Shown here: positions 7,096-13,948 of the stretch, in pieces
Layout of the letters: the number at the start of each line of letters is the position of its first letter
How positions within the stretch are numbered: position 1 is the stretch's first letter
NCBI GenBank assembly: GCA_002316675.1
Contig: DCDZ01000021.1
Location: forward strand, 1-26,747
DNA length: 26,747 bases
DNA from: Tyzzerella sp. UBA1042
GTDB taxonomy: Bacteria; Bacillota; Clostridia; Lachnospirales; Anaerotignaceae
Reading direction: 5' to 3'
The notes under the pieces: model-generated
The model's input: the letters and a program-made list of their open reading frames with translations, nothing else
Told to the model about the DNA's origin: nothing
Databases searched by the model: none
Program-made: the position numbers and the translations under genes

Positions 7096-7369
7096 ACTGC
7101 GGGTACATAGAAGGAATGAATCACAAATTAAAAAAGCAGTGAACCATTTTAGGGTATAAAACCTTCAGACGGATGTAAGCGAGACTTACAAGGTTTGGAG
7201 GTTTTTGATTGGGAAAAAATCCTTTGAAGCTCCATTCTATGTGAACCGTGTGCGATGGAAATGGTATTTCACTTGGGAAGGATAGAGAATCTTGGCGAAA
7301 CAGCATAAATTGTAAGAAGCCGGAAAACCGAGAGCAGGGGGAAATCTCTAGTCCATAATATAAAAGGAA
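7096..7369. other. Gene-free region between convergent genes, with a folded segment at 7139-7272
   Basis: No credible gene is present. GTGAACCATTT (7139-7149) pairs with 7259-7272 (AAATGGT and TCAC around a 3-nt bulge), closing a domain of 134 nt. Inside, AAACCT (7159-7164)/AGGTTT (7191-7196) encloses the perfect stem TGTAAG (7174-7179)/CTTACA (7185-7190), and TCCAT (7231-7235) pairs with ATGGA (7255-7259). GTGAACC recurs at 7241-7247. This is a branched RNA-like fold, or the remains of a small mobile element with imperfect terminal repeats. The part at 7320-7350 holds further short hairpins (CGG-aaaa-CCG). I cannot match it to a known RNA family. Confidence 0.4.
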
Positions 7370-7393
7370 GAGACACCTAAAATCAGGTGTCTC
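7370..7393 (-). terminator. Terminator after the flavodoxin gene
   Basis: GAGACACCT (7370-7378) and AGGTGTCTC (7385-7393) form a perfect 9-bp stem with a 6-nt loop. On the minus strand a T-rich tail (CTTCCTTTTATA) follows. Confidence 0.8.
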
Positions 7394-7429
7394 AAAGGAA
7401 AAGGTTCGAAAATGATTAATTTGTCAATT

Positions 7430-7846
7430 TTAGTATGCTGCAAAATCCTCGCCAAGCTTAACGCAAGCGGCTTTGCCATCGGTATCTGGTGTGCCGCAAA
7501 GAATCAACCCTTCTTCATTGAAAAGGTTTGCGTTCAATTTATCACATCTTTCACACCAATTACGCATCCACTGGCCGTCTCCCCAACCGTAGGAGCCAAA
7601 GAGAGCAATTTTTTTACCGGAAAGCTTGGGTTCGATGGAAGTAAAGAACGGATCAAACTCCGATTCCTCCAACACTTCATCGCCCATAGAGGGACAACCA
7701 AAAGCGATCTTATCATATTCACTGATATTGCCATGGAATGCATCTACAGTAAAAATCTCTGTATCAGCCCCCATGCCCTGAGCGACATCTTTTGCCATAA
7801 TTTCAGTATTACCTGTTCCGCTCCAATAAATAACAGCTTTCTTCAT
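7430..7846 (-). CDS. Flavodoxin
   Basis: The product has 138 residues, a short-chain flavodoxin. The FMN phosphate loop is YWSGTGNTE (residues 7-15, SGTGNT). The second FMN loop lies around FGCPSMGDE (49-57) and the isoalloxazine loop around FGSYGWGDGQW (83-93), with Trp and Tyr available for stacking. It is a cytoplasmic one-electron carrier that replaces ferredoxin when iron is scarce. ATG at 7846 has AGGAGG upstream. It is the last gene of the minus-strand unit DUF2325-DUF3793-flavodoxin; only 2 nt separate it from the preceding stop, so it is surely co-transcribed and probably translationally coupled. A strong terminator follows. Confidence 0.95.
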   Translation of the reverse strand: MKKAVIYWSGTGNTEIMAKDVAQGMGADTEIFTVDAFHGNISEYDKIAFGCPSMGDEVLEESEFDPFFTSIEPKLSGKKIALFGSYGWGDGQWMRNWCERCDKLNANLFNEEGLILCGTPDTDGKAACVKLGEDFAAY

Positions 7847-7848
7847 CT

Positions 7849-8442
7849 TTAAAAAACCTCCTGTAATGTTTGTTTTGCTTCTAATAAAGAGAGAATCGAA
7901 ATTCCCTTGGAAGCCTGGTGTAATAGTTTTTTCCTACAATAAGTATATTGTTGAAAGGTGGCTACGGCGGCTTTTTCGTCACCGTAGACCTTCCAATAAC
8001 CGCAGAGCTTATAATTTTGCCCTTTTTCTTTTATGAAAGCAAAAACATCCTCCGGCGGATATCCTAAAAAGAAACCAATCTCATGAGGGAATTCATTGCA
8101 TTTTTGAATACGGCGGCGTAAAAATGCCAAAGTATCCATCAAGGAAGCTTCCTGATTTACGGTTAGGGGATAACCGGCTTGAATCAGAAAGGCTTTGATG
8201 GCGGCATTGCTGAAATATTCCAGCAGTTTTTCCTTGCGGTAAACCAGGAAAAATACGCGCTTGCCGCAGCAATAAAGACACTGCAAGGAGATTCCTTTTT
8301 TTTCAAGCTGCTTTTGGTAGGCAGCCACTTCATCTTTCAGCGTAGACAGGCAAGGGAAGGGTAAAGAAAAAAGATTTGCCTGCTTAATGCCGAATAAAGT
8401 CGGGGCGCCGTGGTAAAGCATCTGCATTTCAAAATCAGACAT
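7849..8442 (-). CDS. DUF3793 family protein
   Basis: The product has 197 residues and matches what I recall of the DUF3793 family of anaerobic Firmicutes and Fusobacteria, often encoded beside a flavodoxin. Visible features are an N-terminal APTLFGIKQANLF segment, a Cys-Tyr-Cys-Cys cluster (LQCLYCCGKRVFFLVYRKE), the conserved FPHEIGFFLGYPPEDVFAFI block (about 118-137) and the C-terminal YWKVYGDEKAA...FQQYTYCRK region. It is cytoplasmic, with no membrane segment or signal. ATG at 8442 has AAAGGAGG 6 nt upstream, directly next to one copy of a 16-bp inverted element. The function is not known; its place between DUF2325 and flavodoxin suggests a role in iron limitation or haem and redox metabolism. 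The call rests on family memory plus context. Confidence 0.8.
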   Translation of the reverse strand: MSDFEMQMLYHGAPTLFGIKQANLFSLPFPCLSTLKDEVAAYQKQLEKKGISLQCLYCCGKRVFFLVYRKEKLLEYFSNAAIKAFLIQAGYPLTVNQEASLMDTLAFLRRRIQKCNEFPHEIGFFLGYPPEDVFAFIKEKGQNYKLCGYWKVYGDEKAAVATFQQYTYCRKKLLHQASKGISILSLLEAKQTLQEVF

Positions 8443-8457
8443 AAGTAGCCTCCTTTT

Positions 8458-8473
8458 GTTAGCTTTAACTAAC
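8458..8473 (-). promoter_or_regulatory. 16-bp inverted element, copy 2 (before the DUF3793 gene)
   Basis: On the minus strand it reads GTTAGTTAAAGCTAAC: arms GTTAG/CTAAC around a 6-nt centre. It differs by one base from copy 1 at 8784-8799. It lies between the DUF2325 stop (8474) and the DUF3793 ribosome binding site (8450-8456). It may be an operator or an RNA hairpin that affects ribosome access. Confidence 0.55.
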
Positions 8474-8758
8474 TTAAGCCTGACAGTACGAACTCAGTAT
8501 TTTATTTAAAGCCGAAGACGACGAACTATGAGAACGTGCAATGGTAATTTGATTACGCTCTGCCTCCTGTACTGCACCGGCAACCATAATATGAGATACT
8601 GTGCTTGTAAACAGCACAATTAAATCAGCTTTTCCGATTTGGTTGCGGAAGTTTCCCGGCATCTGCGTAAAAACTTTACTCTTAAAATTATATTTTTTAC
8701 ATATATCCATATATTGACGAACCATACGATCGTGACCACCTACAATAACAACGCTCAT
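8474..8758 (-). CDS. DUF2325 family protein
   Basis: The product has 94 residues. It has the compact alpha/beta DUF2325 pattern: an opening strand and glycine loop, SVVIVGGHDRM (2-12), a central strand KADLIVLFTSTVSHIM (43-58), then the IARSHSSSSSALNKIL stretch (73-88). The glycine loop followed by HD resembles a Rossmann-like fold, but a nucleotide or metal ligand is not established. ATG at 8758 has AGGAGG 6 nt upstream. It is the first gene of the unit with DUF3793 and flavodoxin, expressed from the promoter at 8809-8837, with copy 1 of the inverted element in its 5' leader. The biochemical function is unknown. The link to iron or redox comes from the flavodoxin neighbour and is an inference. 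Confidence 0.82.
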   Translation of the reverse strand: MSVVIVGGHDRMVRQYMDICKKYNFKSKVFTQMPGNFRNQIGKADLIVLFTSTVSHIMVAGAVQEAERNQITIARSHSSSSSALNKILSSYCQA

Positions 8759-8781
8759 GGAATACCTCCTGAAAATGTTTT

Positions 8782-8801
8782 TAGTTAGCTTGAACTAACT
8801 A
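8782..8801 (-). promoter_or_regulatory. 16-bp inverted element, copy 1 (operon leader)
   Basis: TAGTTAG (8782-8788) and CTAACTA (8795-8801) are perfect 7-bp arms around 6 bp. The minus-strand core, GTTAGTTCAAGCTAAC, matches copy 2 at 15 of 16 positions, including the non-palindromic centre. It begins about 8 bp after the -10 hexamer, the classic position of a repressor operator at the transcription start. It also lies in the 5' leader, 11 nt before the ribosome binding site. Confidence 0.65.
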
Positions 8802-8808
8802 TGTGATA

Positions 8809-8837
8809 ATGCTACCATCTGATGAAAGAATTGTCAA
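8809..8837 (-). promoter_or_regulatory. Promoter of the DUF2325-DUF3793-flavodoxin operon
   Basis: On the minus strand there is a perfect TTGACA (8837-8832), a 17-bp spacer and TAGCAT (8814-8809) with an extended TGG before it. A transcription start near 8802 is predicted, at the edge of the inverted element. Confidence 0.75.
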
Positions 8838-8885
8838 GGCCTTTTTTTATTTTTTTTAAAAAAAAATACAAAATTGAGAAGAATG

Positions 8886-8903
8886 GAAGTATGGAAATTT
8901 TTA
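8886..8903 (+). repeat. 18-nt direct repeat, copy 2 (GNAT promoter)
   Basis: This is identical to 4336-4353. Here it occupies the -35 to -14 region directly upstream of the -10 at 8907-8912. Confidence 0.6.
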
Positions 8904-8912
8904 TGTTATAAT
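8904..8912 (+). promoter_or_regulatory. Extended -10 promoter of the GNAT gene
   Basis: TGTTATAAT is a consensus TATAAT with an upstream TGn, 24 nt before the GTG start. No -35 hexamer is seen at 17 bp, which suits an extended -10 promoter. Confidence 0.6.
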
Positions 8913-8936
8913 AAGCACGAACAGGAGGAGATTTTC

Positions 8937-9467
8937 GTGAGGGAAACAAAAAGGCTGATTTTACGCAGTTTAACACAGGCGGATGCCGCCGATGTATTTG
9001 AATATAGCAAGGTTTTAGAGGTAGGCAGAGACGCAGGCTGGAAGCCTCATGAAACTTTAGAGGAAACTGTGGAAATATTAAAGGCCTTTTTTTTAGATCA
9101 GGAAGATATTTTTGGAATTGTGGAGAAACAAACGGGAAAGTTAATCGGAACAGCAGGGCTGATGCCTGATAATACAAGAGAAAATGAAGGCGCAAGAACC
9201 CTAGGCTACGCACTGGGTAAGCCTTATTGGGGGAAGGGCCTTATGACAGAGATTGCAGAAAAGCTTCTTGCCTATGCTTTCGAAGAAAAAGGTTATGGCT
9301 TAGTGTCTGTTTCTCATTATACGGACAACTTTCGTTCTCAGCGGGTGATTGAAAAGTGCGGATTCCGTTTTGAAGGGATACAGCGGCAGGCGGAGCTGCG
9401 CTATGATGGTGTGATGAAGGACAAGAAATGGTATTCCATGACAAAAAATGAGTTTGTCAAAAAATGA
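8937..9467 (+). CDS. GNAT family N-acetyltransferase (RimJ/RimL-like)
   Basis: The product has 176 residues. It begins with the typical ETKRLILRSLTQADA motif of the RimJ/RimL subgroup. The acetyl-CoA loop is in the stretch LGYALGKPYWGKGLMTEIAEKLLAYAF (about residues 89-115), where the usual Q/R-x-x-G-x-G/A is GKPYWGKGLM. The ending, NFRSQRVIEKCGFRFEGI, is the standard GNAT helix alpha-4 motif. GTG at 8937 is chosen because AGGAGGA lies 8 nt before it and the family N-terminus starts there; an open stretch to 8874 would add 21 unrelated residues and would overlap the promoter. The substrate (ribosomal protein, small amine or antibiotic) cannot be told from the sequence. It is a single-gene unit. 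Confidence 0.9.
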   Translation: MRETKRLILRSLTQADAADVFEYSKVLEVGRDAGWKPHETLEETVEILKAFFLDQEDIFGIVEKQTGKLIGTAGLMPDNTRENEGARTLGYALGKPYWGKGLMTEIAEKLLAYAFEEKGYGLVSVSHYTDNFRSQRVIEKCGFRFEGIQRQAELRYDGVMKDKKWYSMTKNEFVKK

Positions 9468-9560
9468 AAGAAAAATAAAGATTTTCGCATCAAATTTCGC
9501 AACACCAGGGTATGTTTTTCAAGTAAAATAAAAGCTAGCGCAAAGAGATGAGGTGTGGTT

Positions 9561-10352
9561 GTGGAAATTGTGAATTGGAAAGAGCTTTTATACCCTTATG
9601 AACAGGCGGTGGATGAACTGCTTTTAAAATTTCGTGCCTTAGACAGAGAATGCAGGCATTTGGGGATTTATTCCCCCATTGATTCGGTAACGGGGCGGTT
9701 AAAGAAGCCGGCAAGCATTTTGGAAAAAGCGGGAAAGAAGCAGATTCCCCCAGATAAAATTGAAGAAAGAATTGAGGATATTGTGGGTGTCCGCATTCTT
9801 TGCCAATTTGTTGAGGATATTGAAAAGGTTGTGGATATGGTTCGCGGCAGAAAAGATATGACTGTTTTGGAGGAACGGGATTACATAACCAATACAAAGC
9901 GTAGCGGATATCGCAGCTATCATATGATTATACGCTACCCCTTAAGCACAGCTTTAGGCCCCAAGGAGGTGTTGGCGGAAATTCAAATACGCACCAATGC
10001 AATGAATTTTTGGGCGACGGCGGAGCATTCTCTGAGGTATAAATATAGCGGGAATATTCCGGAAAATTTGCAGTATCGCCTTAAAACCTGTGCGGAGGCG
10101 GCGTTTCGTCTAGACCGGGAAATGTCCACTATTCGTGAGGAAATTACCAATGCACAGAGATTAAATGAAATTAAGGACAATTTGGTTACGAATATTTTAG
10201 ATAATATTCAAAGCCTGCATTTTAAAACAGACCTTTCAAAAATGGATGAGATCAACAAAGAATTTGTGGATATTTGGAATACGGAGGACATCGATGAACT
10301 GAAGGCCTTCAACGAAAAGCTGAATGTGATGGCAGAGGTTTATCGGGTATAA
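9561..10352 (+). CDS. Small alarmone synthetase, RelA/SpoT-type synthetase domain protein
   Basis: The product has 263 residues and contains only the (p)ppGpp synthetase domain, with no hydrolase, TGS or ACT domains. Motifs are GRLKKPASILEKAGKK (ATP-binding basic segment), DIVGVRILCQFVEDI (metal-binding Asp), TKRSGYRSYHMIIRYP (GTP-binding Tyr) and AEIQIRTNAMNFWATAEHSLRYK (catalytic Glu). It transfers pyrophosphate from ATP to GDP or GTP to make ppGpp/pppGpp in stress. The protein resembles the RelQ/YjbM group but is about 50 residues longer, with a helical C-terminal extension. Starts at 9555 and 9561 are both GTG; 9561 is favoured by GAGG 7 nt upstream. Sixteen nt separate it from the downstream phosphoesterase, so the two are likely co-transcribed. 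Confidence 0.92.
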   Translation: MEIVNWKELLYPYEQAVDELLLKFRALDRECRHLGIYSPIDSVTGRLKKPASILEKAGKKQIPPDKIEERIEDIVGVRILCQFVEDIEKVVDMVRGRKDMTVLEERDYITNTKRSGYRSYHMIIRYPLSTALGPKEVLAEIQIRTNAMNFWATAEHSLRYKYSGNIPENLQYRLKTCAEAAFRLDREMSTIREEITNAQRLNEIKDNLVTNILDNIQSLHFKTDLSKMDEINKEFVDIWNTEDIDELKAFNEKLNVMAEVYRV

Positions 10353-10367
10353 AAAAGGAGCAACGGA

Positions 10368-11057
10368 ATGAGTTTATTTGCAATTGGTGACCTCCACTTC
10401 GGCTATGCTGTGGATAAACCAATGAGTATTTTTGGCGCAAATTGGGAAGGCCACGCAGAAAAAATTATCAAGCATTGGAAACAAAAGATCCAAGACAATG
10501 ATACGGTTTTGCTCCCGGGGGATATTTCGTGGGCCATGAAAGAGGAAGATGCAGAGATGGATTTGCAAATTATGTATGATTTGCCGGGACGGAAAATTCT
10601 CTTAGAGGGAAACCACGATTATTGGTGGAAATCCGCTTCCAAATTAGAAAGAAAATACCCTGGGATGCGGTTTTTAAAAAACGATTGCGATCAATATGAG
10701 CGCCTGTTTATTTGCGGCACAAGAGGCTGGCTTTGCCCCAATGACAGCAGTTTTACAGCCAGAGATCAAAAGCTTTATGAAAGAGAGCAGATCCGCTTAA
10801 GGCTTTCCTTAGAGAGCGCGATGAGAAAGGACGCCCGGGAAATCCTGCTGATGATGCATTTTCCCCCGGTGAATGACAGACAGGACAGCTCGGCTTTTTT
10901 AGAAATTATAAAAGAATACCCTGTCACACAGGTTGTGTATGGGCATCTTCATGGCAAACAAAGCCATAGCAATGGCATAAAAGGGGAAAAGGATGGCGTG
11001 ATGTTTCATTTGGTTTCCGCCGATTATATTGATTTTTGCCCAAAAAAAATTCTATAA
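10368..11057 (+). CDS. Calcineurin-like metallophosphoesterase
   Basis: The product has 229 residues. All metallophosphoesterase motifs are present: GDLH (Asp8, His10), GDISW (Asp52), GNHD (Asn82, His83), MHFPP (His164) and GHLHG (His193, His195), giving a two-metal active site. It belongs to the group often annotated as predicted phosphohydrolase with unknown substrate. ATG at 10368 has AAGGAG 7 nt upstream. It follows the alarmone synthetase in one unit and ends at the shared terminator at 11067-11100. Co-expression with a (p)ppGpp maker could hint at a nucleotide substrate, but this is only an inference. Confidence 0.92.
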   Translation: MSLFAIGDLHFGYAVDKPMSIFGANWEGHAEKIIKHWKQKIQDNDTVLLPGDISWAMKEEDAEMDLQIMYDLPGRKILLEGNHDYWWKSASKLERKYPGMRFLKNDCDQYERLFICGTRGWLCPNDSSFTARDQKLYEREQIRLRLSLESAMRKDAREILLMMHFPPVNDRQDSSAFLEIIKEYPVTQVVYGHLHGKQSHSNGIKGEKDGVMFHLVSADYIDFCPKKIL

Positions 11058-11066
11058 AATAAGACT

Positions 11067-11107
11067 ATAAACGGCGATTGGCTTACAATCGCCGTTTATT
11101 TTTTTAG
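11067..11107. terminator. Bidirectional terminator between convergent genes
   Basis: A perfect 13-bp stem (11067-11079 with 11087-11099) has a 7-nt loop. On the plus strand it ends in a run of T (11099-11105). On the minus strand the following sequence is also T-rich, so it can end both the phosphoesterase and the small acidic-protein transcripts. Confidence 0.85.
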
Positions 11108-11337
11108 TCTTCAAAATCATTTGCCGCTTCCACAATTCGCTTTTTCAATGTTCCTGTGTCATACTCCTCATCCAAATCCAATTCCAAGGAAAAGCTTTCC
11201 AGTTCATCGTCCTCCGCAAGATAGGTGGCTTCAAAAGCCGAGGTTAAATCATCCTCAAATAAAATTTCGCCTTCCATGGCCCAGCTGTCTTCGCCCTTAT
11301 CGATAGAATAGATATTGACCTCTGTGATTCGTAGCAT
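11104..11337 (-). CDS. Small acidic protein of unknown function
   Basis: The product has 77 residues and is very acidic, with many Asp/Glu (for example LAEDDELESFSLELDLDEEYD). It has no membrane segment and no cysteine. ATG at 11337 is supported by AAGGGAGGA upstream; an in-frame ATG 10 codons earlier (11367) lacks a binding site. It starts 38 nt after the stop of the flavin reductase gene on the same strand, so the two probably share a transcript, closed by the hairpin at 11067-11100. I do not recognise the family. The alternating pattern suggests a small beta-sheet plus helix fold. Confidence 0.65.
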   Translation of the reverse strand: MLRITEVNIYSIDKGEDSWAMEGEILFEDDLTSAFEATYLAEDDELESFSLELDLDEEYDTGTLKKRIVEAANDFED

Positions 11338-11375
11338 TGAAAAATCCTCCCTTAAAATATAACACATTTTCCTTC

Positions 11376-11957
11376 TTACTTTTTTTTCTTTGCATTTGCC
11401 GGTTTTTTAACTGAATAGCCAAAGGTTCCCAGTTGTTCCCCAAGGGTATAATATGCGCCGTGGGAATAACAAATAGGCTCTGCCTCATCAAAATGAAATT
11501 TGCCTGTTTCATCTAAATAATTGTCGCTGACACTGACGGAAGCTACCTCCGCCAAGAACATATGATGGGTGCCCAAGGGTATGATTTCTTTTACCCTGCA
11601 TTCGATATTTACGGGGCTTTCGTAAATAATGGGGGCATCTACTTTTTCACCCTTTTTTGCGGTCAGCTGCATTTCCTGAAATTTATCGATATCCGTTCCG
11701 CTTTTTACACCGCAATAATCGCAGGCGTAGGCGAGCTGTTTTGTGACCAAGTTGATTACAAATTCACCGCTATTTTTGATCAGCTCAAATGAGTGACGGG
11801 AAGGGCGGATGGAAACATAGGTCATTGCCGGGTCACTGTTGATGGTACCCGTCCACGCTGCAGTAAAAATATTGCCTTTTTCCTCGGTTCCACAGGACAC
11901 CATAACTACGGGTACTGGATATAGAACGGTGCCGGGCTTCCAAATTGTTTTTCCCAT
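11376..11957 (-). CDS. Flavin reductase-like protein (FMN-binding split barrel, flavoredoxin type)
   Basis: The product has 193 residues. It starts with KPGTVLYPVPVVMVSCGTEEKGNIFTAAW, typical of the flavoredoxin group of the flavin reductase family, and contains YVSIRPSRHSFELIKNSGEFVINL (about 47-70), the FMN phosphate-binding SRHS region. The Lys-rich C-terminus (KKPANAKKKK) is low complexity. Such proteins bind FMN and pass electrons in anaerobes, sometimes to sulfite or arsenate systems; the partner here is unknown. ATG at 11957 has AAAGGAGG 6 nt upstream. It is the first gene of a unit with the small acidic protein, driven by the promoter at 12014-12042. Confidence 0.9.
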   Translation of the reverse strand: MGKTIWKPGTVLYPVPVVMVSCGTEEKGNIFTAAWTGTINSDPAMTYVSIRPSRHSFELIKNSGEFVINLVTKQLAYACDYCGVKSGTDIDKFQEMQLTAKKGEKVDAPIIYESPVNIECRVKEIIPLGTHHMFLAEVASVSVSDNYLDETGKFHFDEAEPICYSHGAYYTLGEQLGTFGYSVKKPANAKKKK

Positions 11958-12013
11958 GAACAGCCTCCTTTTATAAAAAAATGCTTATTGATAAAAATAA
12001 AGTGACGATATTT

Positions 12014-12042
12014 ATCTTATATGAGAAAAAGCCCTTTGTAAA
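12014..12042 (-). promoter_or_regulatory. Promoter of the flavin reductase gene
   Basis: On the minus strand TTTACA (12042-12037), a 17-bp spacer and TAAGAT (12019-12014) lie about 57 nt before the ATG. Confidence 0.55.
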
Positions 12043-12144
12043 GATAAAATGCAATAAAGATTTTATATGTTTTTATGCTATTTCTTGTATTCTATGCAGA
12101 TTTTCAGTATCATGTTAAAAAAAATTAAATTTACGGAGGAATTT

Positions 12145-12342
12145 ATGAAACCATATATCCAATATTTGGAAAAAGTGTGGGGGTTTTTGGGGACAGAGTA
12201 TCCGAAATACTTCAGCTCTTTTGATGTGCCAAGGCACTATGGCTTGCGCGTGAATCCTTTAAAGATCGGGGGCAAAGACGGATGGACGCTGATTTGTGTG
12301 GAGGGATTCCCTTTAGGATGGGCGAAAAGACAGGCAGATTAA
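12145..12342 (+). pseudogene. 5' remnant of an RsmB/RsmF-type (NOL1/NOP2/Sun) rRNA m5C methyltransferase gene
   Basis: Sixty-five codons remain. Residues 1-45, including EYPKYFSSFDVPRHYGLRVNPLKIG (about 18-42), match the N-terminal region of the RsmF-like rRNA cytosine-C5 methyltransferases. The following SAM-binding and catalytic domain of about 350-400 residues is absent. After about residue 45 the similarity breaks; in another frame near 12312-12330 a GEKTGR stretch resembles the next conserved segment (GEKPGR), which suggests a frameshift plus deletion. ATG at 12145 has ACGGAGGA 5 nt upstream, so the stub may still be translated. A small hairpin (TGTCC-ttc-GGACA, 12380-12392) lies in the gap after it. 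Confidence 0.6.
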
Positions 12343-12413
12343 AAAACAAATATGCCATCACATGGAAATGGGAATGATATGTCCTTCGGACAAAGACAGA
12401 TGTATAATTCGGA

Positions 12414-12441
12414 TTGACAAATAAGAAAAAGCCTGTAAAAT
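12414..12441 (+). promoter_or_regulatory. thrC promoter
   Basis: A perfect TTGACA (12414-12419), a 16-bp spacer and TAAAAT (12436-12441) lie about 40 nt before the thrC ATG. The resulting leader is too short for a T-box or attenuator. Confidence 0.75.
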
Positions 12442-12481
12442 AGAACTATCAAATTTTAAAAATCAGGAAGAAGGAGACAAT

Positions 12482-13948
12482 ATGGCGCATTTGACTTATA
12501 TCGGAACTAGGGATCGGTCCATTAGGGCATCGGCTTCCCAGGCAATTTTAAGAGGAATCTGCCCCGATGGCGGGCTTTATATACCGGAAACAATTCCTGT
12601 TATGGAGAAATCCTTAGAAGCATTAAGTAAGCTAAGCTATCAGGAGCTTGCGTATGAGGTTTTGCATTTATTTTTGGATTTTACGGAGGAAGAGCTGAAG
12701 GCTTGTATTGCTGGGGCGTATGATGAAAAATTCGATATACCGGAGATCGCTCCCGTGGTACAAAAGGGGGATGCTTTGTTTTTGGAGCTATTCCACGGCA
12801 GAACCTTAGCTTTTAAGGATATGGCATTGTCTATTTTACCCTACTTTATGAAAACTGCGGCAAAGCGGGAAGGTATAGACAAGGAAATTGTAATTTTGAC
12901 GGCAACCTCGGGAGATACGGGCAAGGCGGCTTTGGAGGGCTTTGCAGGAGTGGATGGAACCAAAATCATCGTGTTTTTCCCGGAGGATGGCGTGAGCCCG
13001 GTGCAAAAGCTGCAAATGACAACACAGGAGGGAGAAAATACTTGTGTTGTGGGGATTTTAGGCAATTTTGACGATGCGCAAAGTGCGGTGAAAAGCATTT
13101 TTACGGATAAAGCCTTGGGGGCGGAGCTGGAGAAAAAAGGCTTTGTATTCTCCTCCGCAAACTCCATTAATATTGGCCGCCTGCTTCCTCAGATTGTGTA
13201 TTATTTCCATGCCTATCTGCGTGCCGTAAAGCAGGGAAAGGTAAATATGGGAGAAGAAATCAATTTTACCGTGCCTACGGGGAATTTTGGGGATATTTTA
13301 GCAGGCTGGTATGCCATGAAGCTGGGCCTTCCCGTTGGACATTTTGTGTGTGCCTCGAATGATAATAAGGTGCTGTATGATTTCTTCCGTACCGGCACTT
13401 ATGATAAAAATAGAGAATTCCATGTAACGGTTTCTCCTTCTATGGATATTTTGATTTCCAGCAATTTGGAGCGTTTACTCTGCCATATGGTTGGGCAGGA
13501 AGCGACAAAAGCGGATATGATGAAGCTGGGGCAGGAGGGAAAATATTCCGTTTCTGTTACAGAAAAGAAAATCAGCGGAGCCTTTGCAACAGAAAAAGAA
13601 ACCTATGAAGCCATCAGAAGCTTTTATGAAGCCACAGGCTATGTAATGGATACCCATACGGCAGTGGCGTATGCCGCTTATCAAAAATACAAAGGGGAAA
13701 GCAAGGATGGAAGACCCATGGTGATTGTTTCCACCGCAAGCCCTTATAAATTCACAAAGGACGTTATGACGGCTCTGGATGAAAAATATGCCAAAGAGGA
13801 TGCCTTCGCACTGATGCAGGTGCTGGAAAATGTCAGCGGTGTTCCCATTCCCGAATCGATTCGGGACATTGAGCATAGAAGGATTTTACACAAAAATGTG
13901 TGCCCAAGGGATAAAATTAAGGAATTTGTAAAAGGATATTTATTATAA
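12482..13948 (+). CDS. thrC: Threonine synthase
   Basis: The product has 488 residues, the long (fungal/E. coli-like) type of threonine synthase. The N-terminal domain YIGTRDRSIRASASQAILRGICPDGGLYIP (6-35) is diagnostic. The PLP lysine is Lys112 in HGRTLAFKDMAL, and the phosphate-binding loop TATSGDTGKAAL lies at 140-151. It converts O-phospho-L-homoserine to L-threonine in the cytoplasm, the last step of the pathway. ATG at 12482 has AAGGAG upstream. hom and thrB are not next to it, so the pathway genes are dispersed. It is transcribed alone from the promoter at 12414-12441 and probably ends at the hairpin near 14150. Confidence 0.97.
   Translation: MAHLTYIGTRDRSIRASASQAILRGICPDGGLYIPETIPVMEKSLEALSKLSYQELAYEVLHLFLDFTEEELKACIAGAYDEKFDIPEIAPVVQKGDALFLELFHGRTLAFKDMALSILPYFMKTAAKREGIDKEIVILTATSGDTGKAALEGFAGVDGTKIIVFFPEDGVSPVQKLQMTTQEGENTCVVGILGNFDDAQSAVKSIFTDKALGAELEKKGFVFSSANSINIGRLLPQIVYYFHAYLRAVKQGKVNMGEEINFTVPTGNFGDILAGWYAMKLGLPVGHFVCASNDNKVLYDFFRTGTYDKNREFHVTVSPSMDILISSNLERLLCHMVGQEATKADMMKLGQEGKYSVSVTEKKISGAFATEKETYEAIRSFYEATGYVMDTHTAVAYAAYQKYKGESKDGRPMVIVSTASPYKFTKDVMTALDEKYAKEDAFALMQVLENVSGVPIPESIRDIEHRRILHKNVCPRDKIKEFVKGYLL

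Noticed and set aside
7121..7306. 61-codon minus-strand open frame in the folded intergenic region
   Set aside because: It has no ribosome binding site or recognisable motif; the RNA-like pairing explains the region better.
8782..8801. Assignment of the inverted element as a DtxR/IdeR box
   Set aside because: The GTTAG/CTAAC half-sites fit, but DtxR boxes have almost no spacer, whereas here 6 bp separate the arms. The regulator is left open.
12343..12481. T-box or threonine attenuator before thrC
   Set aside because: The promoter lies only about 40 nt before the start, so there is no leader long enough; the small hairpin at 12380-12392 is upstream of the promoter.
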